From assembly GCF_051014685.1 (NCBI RefSeq), contig NW_027478859.1, positions 62,001-126,000 on the forward strand: a stretch of DNA of 64,000 nt. Reading direction: 5' to 3'. The notes under the pieces are model-generated. The model ran no database searches, was not told the DNA's origin, and was given only the letters and a program-made list of their open reading frames with translations. The first letter of the stretch is position 1, and every line of letters begins with the position of its first letter. Shown one piece after another: positions 1-9,394 of this stretch. The position numbers and the translations under genes were made by a program. This DNA comes from Ptiloglossa arizonensis. Lineage: Eukaryota > Arthropoda > Insecta > Hymenoptera > Colletidae.

Positions 1-108
1 CCCAAAAATTCCTGTTGCATCTAAAAGTAGAAACTCGCCCGATTACAACGGTTTTTCTATTTTTTCCCTAGGCCATTCTGGTTAAGCGTTTGGAGCAGCA
101 GAATTGTG

Positions 109-119
109 AAAAATTTTTT
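109..119. other. A5T6 tract within an imperfect palindrome (first instance)
   Basis: Five A followed by six T at monomer positions 39-49, in most monomers inside gcgaaaaattttttgc, which is self-complementary except for one mismatched pair. Two further tracts, A5 at 111-115 and T6 at 167-172, lie in each monomer. Such tracts narrow the minor groove and bend DNA, a known feature of many satellites. Class A monomers break the tract (aaaaatttgttg), so bending should alternate by monomer class. Function is inferred only. Confidence 0.5.
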
Positions 120-214
120 GCCTTCTCTACCATTTCTTGGCTTCAAACTCCCATATCTCGCGAACGGATTGACCTAACCCAAAAATTCCTGTTGCATCTG
201 AAAGTAGAAACTCG

Positions 215-229
215 CCCGATTACAACGGT
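215..229 (-). other. Partial CENP-B-box-like motif (first full instance)
   Basis: Monomer positions 145-159 read CCCG, two bases, T, four bases, CGGT on the plus strand. The CENP-B box core, in this orientation, is CCCGnnTnnnnCGAA. Seven of its nine fixed bases match; the final AA is GT here. The motif sits once per monomer in nearly every copy, and common variants (ggttacagcgg, gattagaacgg, gattgtaacgg) keep the matching bases. The similarity may be chance: seven of nine is weak, and whether this organism has a CENP-B-like protein is unknown. Confidence 0.3.
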
Positions 230-958
230 ATGTGTATTTTTTCCCGCGGCCATTCTGGTTAAGCGTTTGGAGCAGCAGAAGTGCGAAAAATTTGTTGTCT
301 TCTCAACCATTTCTTAGCTTCAAACTCCCATATCTCGCGAACTGATTGACCTAACCCAAAAATTCCTATTGCATCTGGAAGTAGAAACTCGCCCGATTAT
401 AACGGTATGTGTATTTTTTCCCTAGGCCATTCTGGTTAAGCGCTTGGAGCAGCAGAATTGCGAAAAATTTTTTGCCTTCTCAACCATTTCTTGGCTTCAA
501 ACTCCCATATCTCGCGAACGGATTGACCTAACCCAAAAATTCCTATTGCATCTGAAAGTAGAAACTCGCCCGATTATAACGGTATGTGTATTTTTTTCCT
601 AGGCCATTCTGGTTAAGCGTTTGGAGCAGCAGAAGTGCGAAAAATTTGTTGTCTTCTCAACCATTTCTTAGCTTCAAACTCCCATATCTCGCGAACGATT
701 TGACCTAACCCAAAAATTCCTGTTGCATCTGAAAGTAGAAACTCGCCCGATTACAACGGTTTTTCTATTTTTTCCCTAGGCTATTCTGGTTAAGCGTTTG
801 GAGCAGCAGAATTGTGAAAAATTTTTTGACTTCTCTCCCATTTCTTGGCTTCAAACTCCCATATCTCGCGAACGGATTGATATAACCCAAAAATTCCTAT
901 TGCATCTGAAGGTAGAAACTCGCCCGATTACAACGGTATGTGTATTTTTTCCCTAGGC

Positions 959-2265
959 CATTCTGGTTAAGCGTTTGGAGCAGCAGAAGAGCGAAAAATT
1001 TGTTGCCTTCTCAACCATTTCTTGGCTTCAAAGTCCCATATCTCGCGAACGGATTGACCTATCCCAAAAATTCCTGTTGCATCTGAAAGTAGAAACTCGC
1101 CCGATTACAACGGTTTTTCTATTTTTTCCCTCGGCCAATCTGGTTAAGCGTTTGGAGCAGCAGAATTGTGAAAAATTTTTTGCCTTCTCTACCATTTCTT
1201 GGCTTCAAACTCCCATATCTCGCGAACGGATTGACCTAACCCAAAAATTCCTATTGCATCTGAAAGTAGAAACTCGCCCGATTACAACGGTATGTGTATT
1301 TTTTCCCTAGGCCATTCTGGTTAAGCGTTTGGAGCAGCAGAATTGCGAAAAATTTTTTGCCTTCTCTACCATTTTTTGGCTTCAAACTCCCATATCTCGC
1401 GAACGGATTGACCTAACCCAAAAATTCCTATTGCATCTGAAAGTCGAAACTCGCCCGATTATAACGGTATGTGTATTTTTTCCCTAGGCCATCCTGGTTA
1501 AGCTTTTGGAGCAGCAGAATTGTGAAAAATTTTTTGCCTTCTCTACCATTTCTTGGCTTCAAACTCCCATGTCTCGCGAACGGATTGACCTAACCCAAAA
1601 ATTCCTATTGCATCTGAAGGTAGAAACTCGCCCGATTACAACGATATGTGTATTTTTTCCCTAGGCCATTCTGGTTAAGCGTTTGGAGCAGCAGAATTGC
1701 GAAAAATTTTTTGCCTTCTCAACCATTTCTTGGTTTCAAACTCCCATATCTCGCGAACGGATTGACCTAACCCAAAAATTCCTGTTGCATCTGAAAGTAG
1801 AAACTCGCCCGATTACAACGGTTTTTCTACTTTTTCCCTAGGCCATTCTGGTTAAGCGTTTGGAGCAGCAGAATTGTGAAAAATTTTTTGCCTTCTCTAC
1901 CATTTCTTGGCTTCAAACTCCCATATCTCGCGAACGGATTGACCTAACCCAAAAATTCCTATTGCATCTGAAGGTAGAAACTCGCCCGATTACAACGGTA
2001 TGTGTATTTTTTCCCTAGGCCATTCTGGTTAAGCGTTTGGAGCAGCAGAATTGCGAAAAATTTTTTGCCTTCTCTACCTTTTTTTGGCTTCAAACTCCCA
2101 TATCTCGCGAACGGATTGACCTAACCCAAAAATTCCTATTGCATCTGAAAGTAGAAACTCGCCCGATTACAACGGTTTTTCTATTTTTTCCCTAGGCCAT
2201 TCTGGTTAAGCGTTTGGAGCAGCAGAAGTGCGAAAAATTTGTTGTCTTCTCAAACATTTCTTAGC
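959..2265. repeat. Heterogeneous monomer stretch
   Basis: About 7.4 monomers in normal phase without a clear long-range partner inside the window. Private variants include aagagcg near 985, ggccaatctgg near 1134, the only HindIII monomer left of 14 kb (1500-1505, with ccatcctgg), catgtctcg near 1568, and agctacaaac near 2265. No gene or foreign sequence was seen. Confidence 0.75.
1841..2017 (+). repeat. Class B monomer (example)
   Basis: Class B carries aattgtg, an intact A5T6 tract, cttctctacc, catttcttgg, ctattgcat, aaggtagaaac and an ending acaacggtatgtg. It usually follows a class A monomer and precedes a class C monomer, so the array has a loose three-to-four-monomer rhythm (C, A, B, C). 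The class is defined by eye; many monomers are mosaics. Confidence 0.82.
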
Positions 2266-3706
2266 TACAAACTCCCATATCTCGCGAACGGATTGACCTA
2301 ACCCAAAAATTCCTATTGCATCTGAAAGTAGAAACTCGCCCGATTACAAGGGTATGTGTAATTTTTCCCTAGGCCATTCTGGTTAAGCGTTTGGAGCAGC
2401 AGAATTGCGAAAAATTTTTTGCCTTCTCAACCATTTCTTGGCTTCAAAGTCCCATATCTCGCGAACGGATTGACCTAACCCAAAAATTCCTATTGCATCT
2501 GAAAGTAGAAACTCGCCCGATTATAACGGTATGTGTATTTTTTCCCTATGCCATTCTGGTTAAGCGTTTGGAGCAGCAGAAGTGCGAAAAATTGGTTGTC
2601 TTCTCAACCATTTCTTAGCTTCAAACTCTCATATCTCGCGAACGGATTGACCTAACCCAAAAATTCCTGTTGCATCTGAAAGTAGATACTCGCCCGATTA
2701 CAACGGTATGTGTATTTTATCCCTAGGCCATTCTGGTTAAGCGTTTGGAGCAGCAGAAGTGCGAAAAATTTGTTGTCTTCTCAACCATTTCTTAGCTTCA
2801 AACTCCCATATCTCGCGAACGGATTGACCTAACCCAAAAATTCCTGTTGCATCTGAAAGTAGAAACTCGCCCGATTACAACGGTTTTTCTATTTTTTCCC
2901 TAGGCCATTCTGGTTAAGCGTTTGGAGCAGCAGAATTGTGAAAAATTTTTTGCCTTCTCTACCATTTCTTGGCTTCAAACTCCCATATCTCGCGAACGGA
3001 TTGACCTAACCCAAAAATTCCTATTGCATCTGAAGGTAGAAACTCGCCCGATTACAACGGTATGTGTATTTTTTCCCGAGGCCATTCTGGTTAAGCGTTT
3101 GGAGCAGCAGAAGTGCGAAAAATTTGTTGTCTTCTCAACCATTTCTTAGCTTCAAACTCCCATATCTCGCGAACTGATTGACCTAACCCAAAAATTCCTA
3201 TTGCATCTGAAAGTAGAAACTCGCCCGATTACAACGGTATGTGTAATTTTTCCCTAGGCCATTCTGGTTAAGCGCTTGGAGCAGCAGAATTGCGAAAAAT
3301 TTTTTGCCATCTCAACCATTTCTTGGCTTCAAACTCCCATATCTCGCGAACGGATTGACCTAACCCAAAAATTCCTATTGCATCTGAAAGTAGAAACTCG
3401 CCCGATTACAACGGTTTTTCTATTTTTTCCCTAGGCCATTCTGGTTAAGCGTTTGGAGCAGCAGAAGTGCGAAAAATTTGTTGTCTTCTCAACCATTTCT
3501 TAGCTTCAAACTCCCATATCTCGCGAACGGATTGACCTAACCCAAAAATTCCTATTGCATCTGAAAGTAGAAACTCGCCCGATTACAAGGGTATGTGTAA
3601 TTTTTCCCTAGGCCATTCTGGTTAAGCGTTTGGAGCAGCAGAATTGCGAAAAATTTTTTGCCTTCTCAACCATTTCTTGGCTTCAAAGTCCCATATCTCG
3701 CGAACG
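2266..3706. repeat. Overlapping 7- and 10-monomer duplicated pieces
   Basis: Two offsets coexist here. Roughly 2266-2930 matches 3505-4169 at 1,239 bp (7 monomers), sharing acaagggtatgtgtaa, the altered ccctatgcc, aattggttgtc, aactctcat and agatactcg; one difference was noted (tttta against ttttt near 2719). Roughly 2800-3400 matches 4570-5170 at 1,770 bp (10 monomers), sharing ccgaggcc, gaactgatt, gtgtaattttt, agcgcttgg and tgccatctc. The segment is thus a mosaic left by at least two out-of-register exchanges. Confidence 0.75.
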
Positions 3707-5476
3707 GATTGACCTAACCCAAAAATTCCTATTGCATCTGAAAGTAGAAACTCGCCCGATTATAACGGTATGTGTATTTTTTCCCTATGCCATTCTGGTT
3801 AAGCGTTTGGAGCAGCAGAAGTGCGAAAAATTGGTTGTCTTCTCAACCATTTCTTAGCTTCAAACTCTCATATCTCGCGAACGGATTGACCTAACCCAAA
3901 AATTCCTGTTGCATCTGAAAGTAGATACTCGCCCGATTACAACGGTATGTGTATTTTTTCCCTAGGCCATTCTGGTTAAGCGTTTGGAGCAGCAGAAGTG
4001 CGAAAAATTTGTTGTCTTCTCAACCATTTCTTAGCTTCAAACTCCCATATCTCGCGAACGGATTGACCTAACCCAAAAATTCCTGTTGCATCTGAAAGTA
4101 GAAACTCGCCCGATTACAACGGTTTTTCTATTTTTTCCCTAGGCCATTCTGGTTAAGCGTTTGGAGCAGCAGAAGTGCGAAACATTTTTTGCCTTCTCTA
4201 CCATTTTTTGGCTTCAAACTCCCATATCTCGCGAACGGATTGACCTAACCCAAAAATTCCTATTGCATCTGAAAGTAGAAATTCGCCCGATTATAACGGT
4301 ATGTGTATTTTTTCCCTAGGCCATTCTGGTTAAGCGTTTGGAGCAGCAGAATTGCGAAAAATTTTTTGCCTTCTCAACCATTTCTTGGCTTCAAACTCCC
4401 ATATCTCGCGAACGGATTGACCTAACCCAAAAATTCCTATTGCATCTGAAAGTAGCAACTCGCCCGATTATAACGGTATGTGTATTTTTTCCCTATGCCA
4501 TTCTGGTTAAGCGTTTGGAGCAGCAGAAGTGCGAAAAATTTGTTGTCTTCTCAACCATTTCTTAGCTTCAAACTCCCATATCTCGCGAACGGATTGACCT
4601 AACCCAAAAATTCCTGTTGCATCTGAAAGTAGAAACTCGCCCGATTACAACGGTTTTTCTATTTTTTCCCTAGGCCATTCTGGTTAAGCGTTTGGAGCAG
4701 CAGAATTGTGAAAAATTTTTTGCCTTCTCTACCATTTCTTGGCTTCAAACTCCCATATCTCGCGAACGGATTGACCTAACCCAAAAATTCCTATTGCATC
4801 TGAAGGTAGAAACTCGCCCGATTACAACGGTATGTGTATTTTTTCCCGAGGCCATTCTGGTTAAGCGTTTGGAGCAGCAGAAGTGCGAAAAATTTGTTGT
4901 CTTCTCAACCATTTCTTAGCTTCAAACTCCCATATCTCGCGAACTGATTGACCTAACCCAAAAATTCCTATTGCATCTGAAAGTAGAAACTCGCCCGATT
5001 ACAACGGTATGTGTAATTTTTCCCTAGGCCATTCTGGTTAAGCGCTTGGAGCAGCAGAATTGCGAAAAATTTTTTGCCATCTCAACCATTTCTTGGCTTC
5101 AAACTCCCATATCTCGCGAACGGATTGACCTAACCCAAAAATTCCTATTGCATCTGAAAGTAGAAACTCGCCCGATTATAACGGTATGTGTATTTTTTCC
5201 CTAGGCCATTCTGGTTAAGCGTTTGGAGCAGCAGAATTGCGAAAAATTTTTTGCCTTCTCAACCATTTCTTGGCTTCAAAGTCCCATATCTCGCGAACGG
5301 ATTGACCTAACCCAAAAATTCCTATTGCATCTGAAAGTAGAAACTCGCCCGATTATAACGGTATGTGTATTTTTTCCCTAGGCCATTCTGGTTAAGCGTT
5401 TGGAGCAGCAGAAGTGCGAAAAATTTGTTGTCTTCTCAACCATTTCTTAGCTTCAAACTCCCATATCTCGCGAACT
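3707..5476. repeat. 10-monomer HOR, copy 1 (1,770 bp)
   Basis: First copy of a tandem 10-monomer duplication. Markers at equal offsets in both copies are ccctatgcc (3786/5556), aattggttg, agatactcg, gcgaaacatttttt (4171/5941), gaaattcgccc, gtagcaactcg, ccgaggcc (4845/6615), gaactgatt, gtgtaattttt, tgccatctc and ttcaaagtccc. No internal difference was found by eye. Confidence 0.88.
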
Positions 5477-7246
5477 GATTGACCTAACCCAAAAATTCCT
5501 ATTGCATCTGAAAGTAGAAACTCGCCCGATTATAACGGTATGTGTATTTTTTCCCTATGCCATTCTGGTTAAGCGTTTGGAGCAGCAGAAGTGCGAAAAA
5601 TTGGTTGTCTTCTCAACCATTTCTTAGCTTCAAACTCTCATATCTCGCGAACGGATTGACCTAACCCAAAAATTCCTGTTGCATCTGAAAGTAGATACTC
5701 GCCCGATTACAACGGTATGTGTATTTTTTCCCTAGGCCATTCTGGTTAAGCGTTTGGAGCAGCAGAAGTGCGAAAAATTTGTTGTCTTCTCAACCATTTC
5801 TTAGCTTCAAACTCCCATATCTCGCGAACGGATTGACCTAACCCAAAAATTCCTGTTGCATCTGAAAGTAGAAACTCGCCCGATTACAACGGTTTTTCTA
5901 TTTTTTCCCTAGGCCATTCTGGTTAAGCGTTTGGAGCAGCAGAAGTGCGAAACATTTTTTGCCTTCTCTACCATTTTTTGGCTTCAAACTCCCATATCTC
6001 GCGAACGGATTGACCTAACCCAAAAATTCCTATTGCATCTGAAAGTAGAAATTCGCCCGATTATAACGGTATGTGTATTTTTTCCCTAGGCCATTCTGGT
6101 TAAGCGTTTGGAGCAGCAGAATTGCGAAAAATTTTTTGCCTTCTCAACCATTTCTTGGCTTCAAACTCCCATATCTCGCGAACGGATTGACCTAACCCAA
6201 AAATTCCTATTGCATCTGAAAGTAGCAACTCGCCCGATTATAACGGTATGTGTATTTTTTCCCTATGCCATTCTGGTTAAGCGTTTGGAGCAGCAGAAGT
6301 GCGAAAAATTTGTTGTCTTCTCAACCATTTCTTAGCTTCAAACTCCCATATCTCGCGAACGGATTGACCTAACCCAAAAATTCCTGTTGCATCTGAAAGT
6401 AGAAACTCGCCCGATTACAACGGTTTTTCTATTTTTTCCCTAGGCCATTCTGGTTAAGCGTTTGGAGCAGCAGAATTGTGAAAAATTTTTTGCCTTCTCT
6501 ACCATTTCTTGGCTTCAAACTCCCATATCTCGCGAACGGATTGACCTAACCCAAAAATTCCTATTGCATCTGAAGGTAGAAACTCGCCCGATTACAACGG
6601 TATGTGTATTTTTTCCCGAGGCCATTCTGGTTAAGCGTTTGGAGCAGCAGAAGTGCGAAAAATTTGTTGTCTTCTCAACCATTTCTTAGCTTCAAACTCC
6701 CATATCTCGCGAACTGATTGACCTAACCCAAAAATTCCTATTGCATCTGAAAGTAGAAACTCGCCCGATTACAACGGTATGTGTAATTTTTCCCTAGGCC
6801 ATTCTGGTTAAGCGCTTGGAGCAGCAGAATTGCGAAAAATTTTTTGCCATCTCAACCATTTCTTGGCTTCAAACTCCCATATCTCGCGAACGGATTGACC
6901 TAACCCAAAAATTCCTATTGCATCTGAAAGTAGAAACTCGCCCGATTATAACGGTATGTGTATTTTTTCCCTAGGCCATTCTGGTTAAGCGTTTGGAGCA
7001 GCAGAATTGCGAAAAATTTTTTGCCTTCTCAACCATTTCTTGGCTTCAAAGTCCCATATCTCGCGAACGGATTGACCTAACCCAAAAATTCCTATTGCAT
7101 CTGAAAGTAGAAACTCGCCCGATTATAACGGTATGTGTATTTTTTCCCTAGGCCATTCTGGTTAAGCGTTTGGAGCAGCAGAAGTGCGAAAAATTTGTTG
7201 TCTTCTCAACCATTTCTTAGCTTCAAACTCCCATATCTCGCGAACG
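5477..7246. repeat. 10-monomer HOR, copy 2 (1,770 bp)
   Basis: Second tandem copy of 3707-5476. It is bounded on the left by gaactgatt and on the right by gaacggttt, which replaces it at the same monomer position, so the junction is in register near the NruI site. The last part of this copy (from about 6620) also forms the start of the 15-monomer unit that follows, showing successive overlapping duplications. Confidence 0.88.
6974..7150 (+). repeat. Class C monomer (example)
   Basis: Class C carries aattgcg, cttctcaacc, cttggcttc, ctattgcat, aaagtagaaac and usually gattataacgg. A frequent sub-variant, present here, is ttcaaagtccc in place of ttcaaactccc. Class C most often precedes class A. 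A sub-form with tctaccattttttgg (six T) instead of tctcaaccatttcttgg is also common, for example near 15,170 and 22,780. Confidence 0.82.
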
Positions 7247-7327
7247 GTTTGACCTAACCCAAAAATTCCTGTTGCATCTGAAAGTAGAAACTCGCCCGAT
7301 TACAACGGTTTTTCTATTTTTTCCCTA
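7151..7327 (+). repeat. Class A monomer (example)
   Basis: Class A is defined by linked variants: aagtgcg at position 32-38, a T tract broken by G (aaatttgttg), tcttctcaacc, cttagcttc, ctgttgcat, and most often an ending ggtttttctatttt in place of ggtatgtgtatttt. The cttagc variant puts an extra TAG into the otherwise open forward frame. Class A endings (ggtttttc) occur near 50, 758, 1112, 1820, 2174, 2882, 3413, 4121, 4652, 5891, 6422 and 7307, that is every 2 to 7 monomers, and continue at similar density to the right edge. This copy carries two local variants, cggtttgacc and ggctattctgg, that mark the 7-13 kb region. Confidence 0.85.
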
Positions 7328-9394
7328 GGCTATTCTGGTTAAGCGTTTGGAGCAGCAGAATTGTGAAAAATTTTTTGCCTTCTCTCCCATTTCTTGGCTT
7401 CAAACTCCCATATCTCGCGAACGGATTGATATAACCCAAAAATTCCTATTGCATCTGAAGGTAGAAACTCGCCCGATTACAACGGTATGTGTATTTTTTC
7501 CCTAGGCCATGCTGGTTAAGCGTTTGGAGCAGCAGAATTGCGAATAATTTTTTGCCTTCTCTACCATTTTTTGGCTTCAAACTCTCATATCTCGCGAACG
7601 GATTGACCTAACCCAAAAATTCCTATTGCATCTGAAAGTAGAAGCTCGCCCGATTACAACGGTATGTGTATTTTTTCCCTAGGCCATTCTGGTTAAGCGT
7701 TTGGAGCACCAGAAGTGCGAAAAATTTGTTGTCTTCTCAACCATTTCTTAGCTTCTAACTCCCATATCTCGCGAACGGATTGACCTAACCCAAAAATTCC
7801 TGTTGCATCTAAAAGTAGAAACTCGCCCGATTACAACGGTTTTTCTATTTTTTCCCTAGGCCATTCTGGTTAAGCGTTTGGAGCAGCAGAATTGTGAAAA
7901 ATTTTTTGCCTTCTCTACCATTTCTTGGCTTCAAACTCCCATATCTCGCGAACGGATTGACCTAACCCAAAAATTCCTGTTGCATCTGAATGTAGAAACT
8001 CGCCCGATTACAACGGTATGTGTATTTTTTCCCGCGGCCATTCTGGTTAAGCGTTTGGAGCAGCAGAAGTGCGAAAAATTTGTTGTCTTCTCAACCATTT
8101 CTTAGCTTCAAACTCCCATATCTCGCGAACTGATTGACCTAACCCAAAAATTCCTATTGCATCTGGAAGTAGAAACTCGCCCGATTATAACGGTATGTGT
8201 ATTTTTTCCCTAGGCCATTCTGGTTAAGCGCTTGGAGCAGCAGAATTGCGAAAAATTTTTTGCCTTCTCAACCATTTCTTGGCTTCAAACTCCCATATCT
8301 CGCGAACGGATTGACCTAACCCAAAAATTCCTATTGCATCTGAAAGTAGAAACTCGCCCGATTATAACGGTATGTGTATTTTTTTCCTAGGCCATTCTGG
8401 TTAAGCGTTTGGAGCAGCAGAAGTGCGAAAAATTTGTTGTCTTCTCAACCATTTCTTAGCTTCAAACTCCCATATCTCGCGAACGATTTGACCTAACCCA
8501 AAAATTCCTGTTGCATCTGAAAGTAGAAACTCGCCCGATTACAACGGTTTTTCTATTTTTTCCCTAGGCTATTCTGGTTAAGCGTTTGGAGCAGCAGAAT
8601 TGTGAAAAATTTTTTGACTTCTCTCCCATTTCTTGGCTTCAAACTCCCATATCTCGCGAACGGATTGATATAACCCAAAAATTCCTATTGCATCTGAAGG
8701 TAGAAACTCGCCCGATTACAACGGTATGTGTATTTTTTCCCTAGGCCATGCTGGTTAAGCGTTTGGAGCAGCAGAATTGCGAATAATTTTTTGCCTTCTC
8801 TACCATTTTTTGGCTTCAAACTCTCATATCTCGCGAACGGATTGACCTAACCCAAAAATTCCTATTGCATCTGAAAGTAGAAGCTCGCCCGATTATAACG
8901 GTATGTGTATTTTTTCCCTAGGCCATTCTGGTTAAGCGTTTGGAGCAGCAGAAGTGCGAAAAATTTGTTGTCTTCTCAACCATTTCTTAGCTTCTAACTC
9001 CCATATCTCGCGAACGGATTGACCTAACCCAGAGATTCCTGTTGCATCTGAAAGTAGAAACTCGCCCGATTACAACGGTTTTTCTATTTTTTCCCTAGGC
9101 CATTCTGGTTAAGCGTTTGGAGCAGCAGAATTGTGAAAAATTTTTTGCCTTCTCTACCATTTCTTGGCTTCAAACTCCCATATCTCGCGACGGATTGACC
9201 TAACCCAAAAATTCCTGTTGCATCTGAAAGTAGAAACTCGCCCGATTACAACGGTATGTGTATTTTTTCCCGCGGCCATTCTGGTTAAGCGTTTGGAGCA
9301 GCAGAAGTGCGAAAAATTTGTTGTCTTCTCAACCATTTCTTAGCTTCAAACTCCCATATCTCGCGAACTGATTGACCTAACCCAAAAATTCCTA

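Larger units (their letters stand above)
71..247 (+). repeat. Reference monomer used to set the phase
   Basis: This is the first complete monomer when the boundary is set at ggccattctgg. In these coordinates the landmarks are: position 14-20, the variable aagcgtt block (HindIII or AGCGCT in some classes); 32-38, the class-defining aattgtg, aattgcg or aagtgcg; 39-49, an A5T6 tract; 51-75, the tctcaacc/tctacc and cttggc/cttagc variants; 88-93, NruI; 104-108, ctaac; 111-115, A5; 120-127, ctattgca or ctgttgca; 145-159, a cccg...cggt block; 158-163, gtatgt or gttttt; 167-172, T6; 174-177 plus the next two bases, AvrII. The consensus by eye has C 42 and G 31 (41% GC). In this copy the right-hand AvrII site is changed to ccgcgg (SacII). 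Confidence 0.93.
1..958. repeat. Segment duplicated at 7789-8746
   Basis: This leading segment of 5.4 monomers matches 7789-8746 at an offset of 7,788 bp (44 x 177). Shared rare variants in the same order are catctaaaag, the ccgcgg-altered AvrII site, gaactgatt, catctggaag, agcgcttgg, seven T before cctagg, cgaacgattt, ggctattc, tttgacttctctccc and gatataaccc. I noticed one difference (aaagtag here against aatgtag near 7990). The match ends near 958, where this copy has ccattctgg and the other has ccatgctgg. It may extend to the left of the window. Confidence 0.85.
6741..9394. repeat. 15-monomer HOR, copy 1 (2,654 bp)
   Basis: First copy of a 15-monomer duplication, 15 x 177 minus one base. 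Shared markers at offset 2,654 are tgccatctc (6846/9500), cggtttgacc (7247/9901), ggctattc, gatataaccc, ccatgctgg (7508/10162 and 8747/11401), gcgaataattt, agaagctcg, gagcaccag, gcttctaac, ctaaaag, aatgtag, acccagagatt (near 9028/11682) and a one-base deletion giving ctcgcgacgg (near 9190/11844). One monomer, about 8031-8213, differs in class from its counterpart at 10685-10867, which suggests a conversion patch. Confidence 0.87.

Noticed and set aside
90..317. Recurrent 75-codon forward open frames (also near 2391, 2922, 3630, 4338, 4692, 6108, 6462, 7878, 12478, 19202, 26633, 30702, 35125) as a gene family
   Set aside because: They begin at TTG, are simply 1.3 monomers of satellite, and exist only where the AvrII TAG is mutated. 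No domain, promoter or codon-level constraint is visible.
228..425. Annotating real introns from the GTATGT, CTAAC and TTTTTTCCCTAG elements
   Set aside because: The signals are short, lie in T-rich DNA, and no transcript or exon is known; kept only as a speculative finding.
975..1310. 111-codon forward frame (also 50166-50501 and 63618-63953) as a repeat protein
   Set aside because: Two satellite units read through one altered stop; neighbours with the same sequence have the stop. Ordinary consequence of a period divisible by three.
9154..9336. Inverted monomers suggested by reverse-strand open frames
   Set aside because: The plus-strand marker ggccattctgg continues in phase through these intervals, so the monomers are not inverted.
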